This document shows positions 1-7,892 of a stretch of DNA of 64,000 nucleotides, piece after piece (within the stretch, counting starts at the first letter, position 1; each line of letters begins with the position of its first letter). This DNA comes from Faucicola sp048551375. Its GTDB lineage: Bacteria > Pseudomonadota > Gammaproteobacteria > Pseudomonadales > Moraxellaceae. The DNA is taken from positions 62,001-126,000 of the forward strand of contig NZ_JBLYZJ010000008.1 in NCBI RefSeq assembly GCF_048551375.1. The letters run 5' to 3'. The notes under the pieces were generated by a model. That model worked only from the letters and a program-made list of their open reading frames with translations, had not been told where the DNA came from and searched no databases. The position numbers and the translations under genes are program-made.

Positions 1-282
1 CAATAAAAAGAAAAACTTCATCAACTCATAGCCATTATCCGCCAATAACACATCGGTGCTGTGCAAGAAGTTGATGCCATACGCCAACGGATAGCCGATA
101 AAAAAATACGCCATGGTCGATACGCAAAAATCGCCCAAAATCTTGCTCAAGGCATTGACTTGGTTTTTGGCTCGTACTGTGCCAAGTTCCAAAAACGCAA
201 ACCCTGCGTGCATCGCCAAAATCATCACTGACCCAATCAGCAAAAATAGCACGTCTAAACTTGAATGTAGCGGTGTCGCCAT
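1..282 (-). CDS. amt: Ammonium transporter, Amt family (3' part cut by window edge)
   Basis: Only the first 94 codons are present; the rest lies beyond the left edge. The translated N-terminus runs MATPLHSSLDVLF, followed by a membrane helix with MHAGFAFLELG and then VRAKNQVNALSKILGDF and an AYFFIGYPLAYG helix, the pattern of the first transmembrane segments of Amt/MEP/Rh ammonium channels. Such proteins move ammonium across the inner membrane and are often paired with a GlnK regulator, which cannot be checked here. The start is the ATG at 282. A different reading frame over the same bases (35-316) is open but has no membrane-protein character. Family assignment is confident; which Amt paralogue this is remains open. 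Confidence 0.85.
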   Translation of the reverse strand, partial: MATPLHSSLDVLFLLIGSVMILAMHAGFAFLELGTVRAKNQVNALSKILGDFCVSTMAYFFIGYPLAYGINFLHSTDVLLADNGYELMKFFFLL

Positions 283-330
283 CGCTGTTCCCCTTACCCA
301 CGGATGGTATTAGCATCGTTATTTTTAAAC

Positions 331-430
331 AATACCAAACCCAAAGTTTGAATTTGTAGGGGCGTATTGAATACGCCCTAAAAAATGGGCTTATGCAATA
401 AGCCCCTACAATATCTCTTAGGCTTGATAT
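331..430. repeat. MITE-like element, copy A (about 100 bp)
   Basis: Two palindromic cores face each other: GTAGGGGCGTATTGAATACG... at 356 and ...GCAATAAGCCCCTAC ending at 409. Outside them lie imperfect inverted ends, AATACCAAACCC at 331 and the reverse complement of ATATCAAGCC near 430. A second copy with the same plan lies at 7699-7816. No coding potential is visible. It fills most of the gap between the amt start and the terminator of the cstA operon. Confidence 0.6.
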
Positions 431-475
431 AAGTAATTTTTAAAATAATAGAACTTCAAAAACTGTGCCAATTTG

Positions 476-508
476 AAAAAAAACCCCCACTTATCTAAAG
501 TGGGGGTT
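476..508 (-). terminator. Intrinsic terminator of the cstA-ybdD transcript
   Basis: The stem AACCCCCACTT (482-492) pairs perfectly with AAGTGGGGGTT (498-508) around a 5-nt loop. Read on the minus strand it is followed by a run of eight T. It lies 40 bp past the ybdD-like stop codon, in the right place and direction. Confidence 0.85.
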
Positions 509-547
509 AATTAAGCTTAAAATGCGGAATATCACCTTACCCAAATT

Positions 548-832
548 TTAACACGGACACCGCTTCATATCACCGCCTGTCGGATAGCGGGCATCGACAC
601 AGTAGCGAAAAAACGTCTTTTCGTCCATCGGTTCAAGGTCTGGGTGATATTGTTGCATGTGTGAAAGGTAAGTTGGATAATCCGCCACACCCACCATCAA
701 GCGAAAGCTTTGCTGTAAACGTTTTACCAACGTCATCAAGCGTGAAATATTTTTTGGGCTAAATATCACGTCTTTTTGGGCTTGTAGGGTAAATTTGATG
801 AGTTTAGTCACCAAGGTTGTGCGATTATCCAT
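548..832 (-). CDS. YbdD/YjiX family small protein (DUF466)
   Basis: This 94-residue protein has the family pattern: FRLMVGVADYPTYLSHM in the middle, HPDLEPMDEKTFF after it, then ARYP and a basic, Cys-containing tail (KRCPC). Such proteins are almost always encoded directly downstream of CstA-type transporters and are thought to assist them, though the mechanism is not settled. That arrangement holds here: cstA ends 89 bp upstream on the same strand. It is somewhat longer than the usual 65-70 residues, with an N-terminal extension. The intervening gap contains a hairpin that could set the ratio of the two products. The family call is firm; its function is known only by association. Confidence 0.8.
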   Translation of the reverse strand: MDNRTTLVTKLIKFTLQAQKDVIFSPKNISRLMTLVKRLQQSFRLMVGVADYPTYLSHMQQYHPDLEPMDEKTFFRYCVDARYPTGGDMKRCPC

Positions 833-868
833 AGAGCTGACCTATTTTTGGTAGGATATTATTAACAA

Positions 869-903
869 TGCACCAAAATAGTTTATTTAACCATTTTGGT
901 GCA
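869..903 (-). promoter_or_regulatory. Intercistronic hairpin between cstA and ybdD
   Basis: TGCACCAAAAT (869-879) is a perfect inverted repeat of ATTTTGGTGCA (893-903) with a 13-nt loop. It falls just after the cstA stop codon and before the ybdD-like start. There is no U-run after it on the minus strand, so it is more likely an mRNA-stabilising or partial-termination hairpin than a full terminator. That role is inferred. Confidence 0.5.
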
Positions 904-921
904 AGCAATTCTTTCATCACC

Positions 922-3039
922 TTAATGCGAAGCACCTGCACTCAATGGTACTGGGTCACGATACACAGCTTCCCCTTCGACCACGGTTGGGTTCGGATTA
1001 GCGAGGGCTTTGCTCAAGGCTTTGAGAGAGCCAATAATCATCACCACGAGTACCAACATAAAGAACCCGCACAACACCGCATTCACTTGGTTAGAGAATA
1101 CAATGGTGTGCATTTCGGCAACAGTTTTAGCAGGTTTAATCAACTCACCTTTGGCAATGGCATTGCTGTATTTATCCGCTTGTGCCAAGAAGCCAATCGC
1201 AGGATTGCTATGGAAAATCTTTTGCCAGCCTGCATACATACAAGTGATGGTTAAGAAAATCGTTGGCGTAATCGTGACCCACGCATATTGTTGTTTTTTC
1301 ATTTTAAACAACACCACCGTGCCTAAAATCAACGCCATCGCCGCCAAAATCTGATTACCAATACCAAATAACGGCCAAAGCGAATTGATACCGCCCAATG
1401 GGTCAACCACGCCTTGATATACGAAAAAGCCCCAACCGCCCACAGCAATCGAAGTTGCTAGCATATGCACACCCACATTATGTGAGTTTTTGACGCTTGG
1501 CACAAGAATGCCAATGGTATCTTGCACCATAAAGCGACAAGAGCGAGTCCCTGCATCGACCGCAGTCAAAATAAACAAGGCTTCAAATAAAATCGCAAAA
1601 TGATACCAAAAGCCCATCATGGCTTCACTACCAAAGATTGATGACAAAATATGAGCCATACCAATCGCAAAAGTCGGTGCCCCACCCGTACGAGAAATAA
1701 TTGAGTTTTCCCCAACTTGCTGAGCTAAAGTCGTCAATGCCTCTGGGGTGATGACAAAGCCGAGTTTTTGAACCGCAAGGGCAGCAGATTCAGGCGTTGT
1801 ACCCAACAAAGCTGCTGGGGCATTAATCGCAAAATACATCCCTGGGTCAAGAATCGTGGCACAAATCATCGCCATTACACCGACCATTGATTCCATCAAC
1901 ATACCACCGTAACCAATGGCACGAGTGTCCATCTCATTATCGACCAGTTTTGGGGTCGTACCGCTCGATACCAACGCATGAAAGCCCGAAATCGCACCAC
2001 AAGCAATGGTAATAAACAAAAATGGAAATAACGAACCTTTAAACACAGGGCCTGTACCATCAATGAACTTGGTCACCGCAGGCATTTTTAATTCAGGCAT
2101 GGTAAACACAATCGCCAACGCCAAGCCAGCAATCACGCCAATTTTTAGGAAAGTTGATAAATAATCACGAGGGGCAAGCAACAACCACACAGGTAACACC
2201 GAAGCCACAAAGCCATAGATAATTAAAGCCCATGTTAACTGCGTGCCAGTTAGGGTGAAAATCGGTGCAAAGGTCGCACTTTTGGCAATATCACCACCAA
2301 ACACAATCGCCATCATCATCAGCACAAAGCCAATAATCGACACTTCCATGATTTTACCAGGGCGTAAAAAACGCATATACACGCCCATAAACAGGGCAAT
2401 CGGAATGGTCATGGCAATGGTAAACAAGCCCCAAGGACTGTTGGTCAAGGCTTTCACCACCACCAATGCAAGTACGGCAAGGATAATCACCATCACTGCC
2501 AATGCCCCAAGCATCACGACTGTCCCAGAAAACTTGCCCAGTTCGTCTTTTGCCATCTCGCCCAGTGACTTACCGTCACGGCGAGTTGAGAGGAATAGCA
2601 CGGTAAAATCCTGCACCGCCCCTGCAAACACCACCCCAACCAATAGCCACAATGTACCGGGTAAATAGCCCATTTGAGCTGCCAAAATCGGGCCAACCAA
2701 CGGGCCTGCCCCTGCAATCGCTGCAAAGTGATGCCCAAATAATACGGATTTATTGGTAGGAACATAGTCCAAGCCATCTTTAAGTCGATGGGCTGGGGTA
2801 ACACGGCGAGGGTTTAACTCAAACACTTTTTTGGCGATAAATAAGCTATAATAGCGATACGCAATGCTATAAGTACACACGGCGGCAATGACCAGCCATA
2901 CCGCATTGATGCTCTCACCACGGTGTAGAGCCAATGTGCCAAGAGCCACTGCTCCGATGACTGCTACGGCAAGCCAGAGCAGTTTACTCAGTAAGGGGTT
3001 TGACGGTGAGCCAAACGCTGAAGAAGAGGGTGTTTGCAT
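922..3039 (-). CDS. cstA: CstA family carbon-starvation transporter
   Basis: A 705-residue polytopic membrane protein matching CstA along its length: RVTPAHRLKDGLDYVPTNK after the first helices, HHFAAIAGAGPLVGPILAAQ, then many helices to a soluble C-terminal tail. CstA and its relative BtsT import pyruvate or peptides in enterobacteria; the substrate here cannot be read from sequence. I chose the ATG at 3039 because AAGGA lies six bases upstream; the in-frame ATG at 3045 sits only one base from that motif. It heads an operon with the ybdD-like gene. The 160-bp gap to the divergent acyltransferase gene must hold its promoter. Family assignment is very secure. Confidence 0.93.
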   Translation of the reverse strand: MQTPSSSAFGSPSNPLLSKLLWLAVAVIGAVALGTLALHRGESINAVWLVIAAVCTYSIAYRYYSLFIAKKVFELNPRRVTPAHRLKDGLDYVPTNKSVLFGHHFAAIAGAGPLVGPILAAQMGYLPGTLWLLVGVVFAGAVQDFTVLFLSTRRDGKSLGEMAKDELGKFSGTVVMLGALAVMVIILAVLALVVVKALTNSPWGLFTIAMTIPIALFMGVYMRFLRPGKIMEVSIIGFVLMMMAIVFGGDIAKSATFAPIFTLTGTQLTWALIIYGFVASVLPVWLLLAPRDYLSTFLKIGVIAGLALAIVFTMPELKMPAVTKFIDGTGPVFKGSLFPFLFITIACGAISGFHALVSSGTTPKLVDNEMDTRAIGYGGMLMESMVGVMAMICATILDPGMYFAINAPAALLGTTPESAALAVQKLGFVITPEALTTLAQQVGENSIISRTGGAPTFAIGMAHILSSIFGSEAMMGFWYHFAILFEALFILTAVDAGTRSCRFMVQDTIGILVPSVKNSHNVGVHMLATSIAVGGWGFFVYQGVVDPLGGINSLWPLFGIGNQILAAMALILGTVVLFKMKKQQYAWVTITPTIFLTITCMYAGWQKIFHSNPAIGFLAQADKYSNAIAKGELIKPAKTVAEMHTIVFSNQVNAVLCGFFMLVLVVMIIGSLKALSKALANPNPTVVEGEAVYRDPVPLSAGASH

Positions 3040-3201
3040 AATCATTCCTTGTTTTTATCAATCTATAAAATCGCAAACCAATACTATGATAATCCTTTGC
3101 AAAGTTTAACATGAAAACATAGTTGTGTAACCTATTCCACTAAGTAATTAACCTAAAAATACTGAATTAAAACTGACACTTATTTCCTCACGGTATGCCC
3201 C

Positions 3202-4368
3202 ATGACTAAAGCCACGCCAAACCCACAAATTCCACCGCCTCAGCATTATATTCCCAATCAAAAAACACCCACTGGCGTATCAGCTGACCCTACCACCGAA
3301 ATGATGAGCGATAAGCAACGTGAACTTTACCAAACCCTAAAAACTGGGGCTGTGCCTGAGCAAATGCCCAATATTTCCCAAGTACAAAAAAACCAATTCA
3401 ACGCCTCAACCCCAAAGACCAAAAAACCCTTTCAATGGCAGTTTTTATTACCCAAATATTGGGGGATTTGGCTCGCCTTTGCAATATTCTTACCGTTGGT
3501 GTATTTACCGTTGCGTTGGCAATTTAAAATTGGCAAAGCCCTTGGGGTTTTGATTTTTCGGTTTGCCAAACGCCGTCACCATGACACTTTGACCAATTTA
3601 CGCCTTACCTTTGCCGAAAAAACCGAGGAAGAGCGACAACAAATGGCAGAACAGGTGTTTATCAATGCAGGGGTGGGGTTGTTTGAAAGTTTGTGTGCGT
3701 GGTTTCGCCCCAATGTGTTTACACGGCTGATAACTGTGTCTGGGCTACAACACGTCAAAACCGCTGAACAAAAAGGCAAAGCAGTAATGATTTTAGGGGC
3801 TCATTATACATTATTGGATTTGGGTGGGCTGATGGCAAGTTTGTTTATGCCTGTCGATGTGGTATATCGCCCACAAAATAACGCCTTGCTTGAATGGTTT
3901 ATTTATAACGCTCGGCTCAGTCTATATCACGACCAAATTGACCATCATAATATGCGTCACCTTGCCAAAAATCTTAAACAAGGGCATCGGATTTGGTACA
4001 CGCCAGACCAAGATTTTGGGCTACAACAAGGCGTGATGGCAAAGTTTTTTGGGGTGTCGGCAGCCACGGTCACGGCTCAACGGCGATTGGTAAAACTCGG
4101 TGATAAAAGCAATCCGCCTGCGGTGGTATTGGTGCATTTTTACCGAGAAACCCCAGTCGATATGCCCAAAGGCAGACGACCGCATTATCACATTCGCTTT
4201 ACCCCTGTGTTGGACAATTACCCCAGTGACGATGAACTGGCGGATGCCAACCGCATCAATCAGCAACTGGAAAATCTGATTCGCATCGACCCCACACAAT
4301 ATATGTGGTTTCACAGACGCTTTAAAACCCAAGTGGATGGGACGAATTATTATAGTCGTTTAAATTAG
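3202..4368 (+). CDS. lpxL: Lipid A late acyltransferase (LpxL/HtrB family) with N-terminal extension
   Basis: Residues about 75-388 match the LpxL/LpxM family: a membrane anchor (YWGIWLAFAIFLPLVYLPLRW), the catalytic HX4D motif as HYTLLDLGG (His near residue 201), VVYRPQNNALLEW, WYTPDQDFG and a QYMWFHRRFK ending. These inner-membrane enzymes transfer a fatty acyl chain from acyl-ACP to the lipid A precursor. About 75 polar, proline-rich residues precede the anchor and are not part of the family's usual 300-310 residue length. No good ribosome site supports the ATG at 3202, so a later start is possible, but no obvious internal ATG near the anchor has one either. LpxL rather than LpxM is a guess from general similarity. 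Confidence 0.85.
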   Translation: MTKATPNPQIPPPQHYIPNQKTPTGVSADPTTEMMSDKQRELYQTLKTGAVPEQMPNISQVQKNQFNASTPKTKKPFQWQFLLPKYWGIWLAFAIFLPLVYLPLRWQFKIGKALGVLIFRFAKRRHHDTLTNLRLTFAEKTEEERQQMAEQVFINAGVGLFESLCAWFRPNVFTRLITVSGLQHVKTAEQKGKAVMILGAHYTLLDLGGLMASLFMPVDVVYRPQNNALLEWFIYNARLSLYHDQIDHHNMRHLAKNLKQGHRIWYTPDQDFGLQQGVMAKFFGVSAATVTAQRRLVKLGDKSNPPAVVLVHFYRETPVDMPKGRRPHYHIRFTPVLDNYPSDDELADANRINQQLENLIRIDPTQYMWFHRRFKTQVDGTNYYSRLN

Positions 4369-4383
4369 CCATAGGACAGTTTT

Positions 4384-4406
4384 GTAGAGGTGTATTGCAT
4401 ACGCCC
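4384..4406. repeat. Single palindromic repeat unit
   Basis: GTAGAGGTGTATTGCATACG followed by CCC is one half of the MITE-like element seen at 331-430. It lies 15 bp past the acyltransferase stop codon. There is no T-run on the plus strand, so it is not an obvious terminator. Confidence 0.5.
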
Positions 4407-4707
4407 AAATTTCTAATTCTCATTTTTGATTTGATTCACTATATCACCAAATCATGCCTAAAAGTTGGAAGTAGAATTAAATCCATTTTTTTATTTTTAG
4501 ATTCTCAAATCCTTATTTAATCTTTGCTATAATATAATTATGCCACAGTGGATAGGCGAAAAAGTCTTGCCATTTCCCACACATAGTTCGGCTGTTACCG
4601 CTTCTTTGACAATTAAATAATCAGAACCCAATAGTATAATCCCTTGTTTTAGTAAGGGTGTTTTAACTATAATAAATATTTTAATCTCTCATATTTGGAG
4701 AATCGCT
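4407..4707 (+). other. Intergenic region upstream of the solute-binding lipoprotein
   Basis: AT-rich and non-coding. It holds TATAAT (4635-4640), a TTGACA (4606-4611) whose 23-bp spacing is too long for a standard promoter, and a small hairpin CCCTTG...TAAGGG (4641-4658) followed by TGTTTT that could be an attenuator. GGAG at 4697-4700 is the ribosome site of the next gene. No further gene is visible. Confidence 0.35.
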
Positions 4708-5625
4708 TTGTCAACCCGCTCTACACTTCGCTTTTTAACACTTACCTTGCTTGCCTCAAGCACCTTGACTGCCTGTAATAAAACACCTGAAAAACCTAGT
4801 CAGCCCAGTTCAAACACTGCCACAAGTCCTGCCCCAGCCAGCCAAAACACATCATCAACCACCCAAAAAACCAACCTAAATTTACCAACTTATAATGTCG
4901 CTGTCATGGGGTCTAATCCACCCTATGTTGCACTTAATGAGAAGGGTAATATTACTGGATTGGAGGTTGATTTACTCAAGGCGATTGGTGAAAAACAAGG
5001 ATTTAATGTTCAGTTCAATGCTACCCCTTTTATTGGAATATTAGATACGCTCAATTCACAGAAAGCCGATATAGTTGGCTCAGGTATTTTTCTAACACCC
5101 GAGCGTGTGAGCAAATATCAACCTACTAACCCTTATATGCAGGTAGGATTGGGGGCATTGACACTTAATGACCGTACCGATATCAATAAAATTGAAGACT
5201 TACAAGGTAAAAAAGTCTTGGGGCAAAAAGGATTCTTCCTATTTGAAGAAGTGCTAAAAAAAGATGTATTAAAAGGCAAAGTTGAGAATGCGATTCCTGC
5301 TAATACCACCTTCTTGGCAGTACAATCCATAATACAAAAAAAAGGAGATGCGGCCTTTGGGGTGGATGTATCACTCAATGATATCCAAAAACATATGGAT
5401 CATAAAGTAAAATTAAAGCTTATCCAATATCCACATTCAACACCATATTATGTGAGCTTTTGGGTGAAAAAAGGGCGTAATGATGATTTGCTTAACAAAA
5501 TTAACAAAGGCTTAGAGCAAATCAATCAAGATGGTACGTATGCCAAAATCATGCAAAATTGGACTGGTAAGCAGGGCGGTGTGCCGAACCCAAATGTGAT
5601 AGCAACGATTCCTGCACAGCCTTAA
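4708..5625 (+). CDS. Periplasmic solute-binding lipoprotein (family 3, amino-acid type)
   Basis: The 305-residue product has a lipoprotein signal ending in the lipobox LTAC (Cys23), a Ser/Thr/Pro/Gln-rich linker to about residue 60, then a family 3 extracellular solute-binding domain: YNVAVMGSNPPYVALNEKG, GLEVDLLKAIGEK, DIVGSGIFLTPERV, LQGKKVLGQKG and DGTYAKIMQNW. Such proteins deliver amino acids or related small molecules to ABC importers. No permease or ATPase gene is adjacent, so its partner must be encoded elsewhere or it acts as a lone binding lipoprotein. The start is a TTG at 4708, seven bases after GGAG; no ATG precedes the signal peptide. A strong terminator follows. The ligand is unknown. 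Confidence 0.85.
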   Translation: MSTRSTLRFLTLTLLASSTLTACNKTPEKPSQPSSNTATSPAPASQNTSSTTQKTNLNLPTYNVAVMGSNPPYVALNEKGNITGLEVDLLKAIGEKQGFNVQFNATPFIGILDTLNSQKADIVGSGIFLTPERVSKYQPTNPYMQVGLGALTLNDRTDINKIEDLQGKKVLGQKGFFLFEEVLKKDVLKGKVENAIPANTTFLAVQSIIQKKGDAAFGVDVSLNDIQKHMDHKVKLKLIQYPHSTPYYVSFWVKKGRNDDLLNKINKGLEQINQDGTYAKIMQNWTGKQGGVPNPNVIATIPAQP

Positions 5626-5645
5626 TTGACTATCAACAACAACCA

Positions 5646-5674
5646 AAACGCCTAGCTTATCTAGGCGTTTTTTT
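5646..5674 (+). terminator. Intrinsic terminator after the solute-binding lipoprotein gene
   Basis: AAACGCCTAG (5646-5655) and CTAGGCGTTT (5661-5670) form a perfect 10-bp stem around CTTAT, ending in seven T (5668-5674). It lies 20 bp after the stop codon. Confidence 0.92.
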
Positions 5675-5755
5675 ATGCCAAATTCCCTCAACCTAAACTA
5701 CCCAAATTTGCTATACTAACGGCATTTTTAATTTTGTAATATCATTGAGAAAACC

Positions 5756-6838
5756 ATGACCGAAACCACCCAAAACTCAGCCCAAACTCCAACGCAAAAA
5801 CGCATCCTTACAGGCATTACGACTTCTGGCATTCCGCACCTTGGCAACTATGTTGGAGCGATTCGCCCTGCCATCCAATCTGCCATGCAAAGCGAAGACG
5901 AGGCGTATTTTTTCTTAGCAGATTTGCACGCACTGATTAAATGTAGCGACCCTAACATGGTTCACGCCTCCACCAAAGCCATCGCCGCCACATGGTTAGC
6001 CTGTGGTCTTGACCCAGAGCGAGTGACTTTTTATCGTCAATCCGACATCATCGAAATCCCAGAGCTATCATGGGTGTTAAGCTGTAACTGTGCCAAAGGC
6101 TTGATGAACCGAGCCCACGCCTACAAAGCCCAAGTCGATATCAACAACGCCACCCCAGACACCGACCCAGACTATGGCATCAGCATGGGCTTGTTTAGCT
6201 ACCCTGTGCTGATGGCGGCGGATATTTTGATGTTTAACGCCACCCACGTCCCAGTCGGCAAAGACCAAATTCAACACCTTGAAATGGCTCGTGATATCGC
6301 AGGGACGTTTAACTTTAAATATTGCCAAGACAATCCGCTATTTGTCCTACCCAAAGAAGTCGTTGACGAAGACACCCCTCTACTGACAGGGCTTGATGGT
6401 CGTAAAATGTCAAAAAGCTATGGCAACACCATTCCGCTATTTGGCGAAGACCCACAAGTGGATGGTGAAAAGGCATTGAAAAAAGCCATCATGCGAATCG
6501 TGACTAACTCGCAATTACCAGAAGAACCCAAAAATGCCGATGACAGTACGATTTTTGAAATTTATCGTGCGTTTGCCACCCCTGCGGAACAAGCGGAACT
6601 GCGTCAGCGTTTTGAAACTGGCATTGGTTGGGGTGAAGCTAAAGAGATTTTATTTGAGAAAATTAACAGCGAAATTGCCCCTTTCCGTGAGCGTTATAAT
6701 CATTTGATGGCAAATCCGAAAGAACTGGAAGAAATCCTACAATTAGGGGCAGAAAAAGCCCGCCGTGAAAGTCGTAAACGTATGGAAAAAGTGCGTAAAG
6801 CGATTGGGATTAAGCCACTGGCGAAATTGAAAAAATAA
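5756..6838 (+). CDS. trpS: Tryptophanyl-tRNA synthetase
   Basis: A class I aminoacyl-tRNA synthetase of 360 residues that charges tRNA-Trp with tryptophan in the cytoplasm. The HIGH-type motif appears as IPHLGNYVGA near residue 27 and the KMSKS loop as GRKMSKSYGN near residue 220. Between them are the TrpS features FFLADLHALIK, YPVLMAADILMF and VPVGKDQIQHLEMARDIA. The C-terminus is basic (KARRESRKRMEKVRKAIG). The length is slightly above the 330-340 residues of many bacterial TrpS. The start ATG lacks a strong ribosome site, but the reading frame begins with a short polar extension before RILTGITTSG. Product certain. Confidence 0.97.
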   Translation: MTETTQNSAQTPTQKRILTGITTSGIPHLGNYVGAIRPAIQSAMQSEDEAYFFLADLHALIKCSDPNMVHASTKAIAATWLACGLDPERVTFYRQSDIIEIPELSWVLSCNCAKGLMNRAHAYKAQVDINNATPDTDPDYGISMGLFSYPVLMAADILMFNATHVPVGKDQIQHLEMARDIAGTFNFKYCQDNPLFVLPKEVVDEDTPLLTGLDGRKMSKSYGNTIPLFGEDPQVDGEKALKKAIMRIVTNSQLPEEPKNADDSTIFEIYRAFATPAEQAELRQRFETGIGWGEAKEILFEKINSEIAPFRERYNHLMANPKELEEILQLGAEKARRESRKRMEKVRKAIGIKPLAKLKK

Positions 6839-6859
6839 ATGCTAATGGATAGCAAATGG

Positions 6860-6879
6860 TAGGGTGCGTTTTACGCACC
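6860..6879. repeat. Short palindrome, left arm of a composite repeat
   Basis: TAGGGTGCGTTTTACGCACC folds as a 7-bp stem and is followed by TTT, so it may weakly terminate trpS. The same sequence occurs inverted at 7030-7049, and the two copies bracket the REP-like palindrome at 6913-6980. The whole 6860-7049 block may be one composite element. Confidence 0.55.
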
Positions 6880-6912
6880 TTTAAGTAAATGGATAAAATT
6901 ATATATCGTTTT

Positions 6913-6980
6913 CCGTTCGCCCTGAGCTTGTCGAAGTGTAGCGAAAAACCGTTATGGTTCGACAAGCTCACCACGAACGG
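6913..6980. repeat. REP-like palindromic element, copy 1
   Basis: CCGTTCGCCCTGAGCTTGTC at the left is an imperfect inverted repeat of GACAAGCTCACCACGAACGG at the right, enclosing about 28 bp. A second copy with the same arms lies at 15138-15200. Elements with such GAGCTTGTCGAA arms are dispersed in many bacterial genomes; that is general knowledge rather than something seen here. Confidence 0.75.
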
Positions 6981-7029
6981 TTTTTATAACGCAATATTGT
7001 CCACTTGAATCAAGATAAGCTTTTCAAAT

Positions 7030-7049
7030 GGTGCGTAAAACGCACCTTA
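7030..7049. repeat. Short palindrome, right arm of the composite repeat
   Basis: GGTGCGTAAAACGCACCTTA is the inverted counterpart of the palindrome at 6860-6879. It overlaps a possible TTG-initiated extension of the methyltransferase frame (from 7005), which argues that this extension is not translated. Confidence 0.6.
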
Positions 7050-7085
7050 CAGCTACTAAAACTCGTACAGACAACAAAGGCAATC

Positions 7086-7718
7086 ATGGAAATTAATTAC
7101 AAAAACTTTCTCACCTACACCCATACGCTATACCAAACCGACAAAGCCTATGACGACAGCCAAGCCGACCGCCTTGCTCGTCATCGCCACCTTGAGCCAG
7201 ACTCTGCTGAGTTTTTGGCAAGTTTTGTCATCAGCAAAAATGTCAAAAACGTGCTAGAAATCGGCACTTCGACAGGCTATTCTACGCTGTGGATTGCGTA
7301 TGCGTTACACCAAATTAACGCCCAACCTCAAGACCCATCAGCCAGTTTAACTTCCATTGATATTGATGAATGGCGACTGTTGACCGCTCGCAATCATTTA
7401 CGCACGTTACGACTGGAAGATGCAGTGACGTTACAACAAGTCGATGCCAAGGACTTTTTACACCAGTCAAATGAACGTTACGACATGATTTTTTTGGATG
7501 CGGAACGTAAGTTCTATGGGGAGTATGTGGCGGATTTGAAGCGATTGATGCGGTTTGGGGATGTGTTGGTAGTGGATAATGTCGTTTCTCATGCCGATGA
7601 AGTGGTGGATTTTTTGGCAGAGTTTCAACAAGATGACAGCTATCTTTGCTCTACTCTGCCAATTGGAGCAGGGCTTTTTATTGCTGTTAAACAAAATTAT
7701 ACCAATCCCAAAATTTAA
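7086..7718 (+). CDS. SAM-dependent O-methyltransferase (class I)
   Basis: About 210 residues with the AdoMet-binding fold of small caffeoyl-CoA/catechol O-methyltransferases: motif I VLEIGTSTGYSTLWIAYAL, motif II SLTSIDIDEW, the metal-site segment YDMIFLDAERKFYGEY, then LVVDNVVSH and a GAGLFIAVKQ ending. It should methylate a hydroxylated small molecule; the substrate is unknown. The ATG at 7086 is preceded by AAAGG at 7076-7080. An in-frame TTG at 7005 would add 27 residues but those codons lie in a palindromic repeat. The last codons and the stop are made from the left end of a MITE-like repeat (from 7699), so the natural C-terminus may have been altered by that insertion. Confidence 0.82.
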   Translation: MEINYKNFLTYTHTLYQTDKAYDDSQADRLARHRHLEPDSAEFLASFVISKNVKNVLEIGTSTGYSTLWIAYALHQINAQPQDPSASLTSIDIDEWRLLTARNHLRTLRLEDAVTLQQVDAKDFLHQSNERYDMIFLDAERKFYGEYVADLKRLMRFGDVLVVDNVVSHADEVVDFLAEFQQDDSYLCSTLPIGAGLFIAVKQNYTNPKI

Positions 7719-7816
7719 AGTTGTAGGGGCGTAATGCTTACGCCCTATTGAAGATTTTAAATATTGGGCTTATTCAATAAGCCCCTACAAATACTATATG
7801 TATTGGGTTTGGTATT
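7699..7816. repeat. MITE-like element, copy B (about 118 bp)
   Basis: The plan matches 331-430: an outer ATACCAATCCCAAAATTT start, the inner palindrome GTAGGGGCGTAATGCTTACG, then GGGCTTATTCAATAAGCCCC, and an outer end GGGTTTGGTATT that is the inverse of the start. It overlaps the last six codons and the stop of the methyltransferase gene and ends before the mqo terminator. Confidence 0.65.
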
Positions 7817-7840
7817 AAATTTCCCCCTTTAATTTCACAA

Positions 7841-7876
7841 AAAAAATGACCAGAACTTTTATTCTGGTCATTTTTT
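7841..7876 (-). terminator. Intrinsic terminator of mqo
   Basis: AAAAAATGACCAGAA (7841-7855) pairs perfectly with TTCTGGTCATTTTTT (7862-7876) around a 6-nt loop. T-runs flank both sides, so it can act in both directions and may also stop transcription from the methyltransferase gene. It lies 16 bp beyond the mqo stop. Confidence 0.9.
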
Positions 7877-7892
7877 TTAATCAATCAATCCA

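Noticed and set aside
35..316. Separate minus-strand protein overlapping amt
   Set aside because: The translation has no coherent pattern, while the neighbouring frame from 282 gives clear Amt membrane segments.
868..1354. Plus-strand open frames across the cstA 3' end
   Set aside because: They are antisense to strongly conserved CstA sequence and lack ribosome sites.
7005..7085. TTG-initiated N-terminal extension of the methyltransferase
   Set aside because: The codons overlap a palindromic repeat, have no ribosome site, and the ATG at 7086 has AAAGG in front.
331..7816. The many short palindromes as a CRISPR array
   Set aside because: Units are kilobases apart, vary in sequence, have no regular spacers and no cas genes are present.
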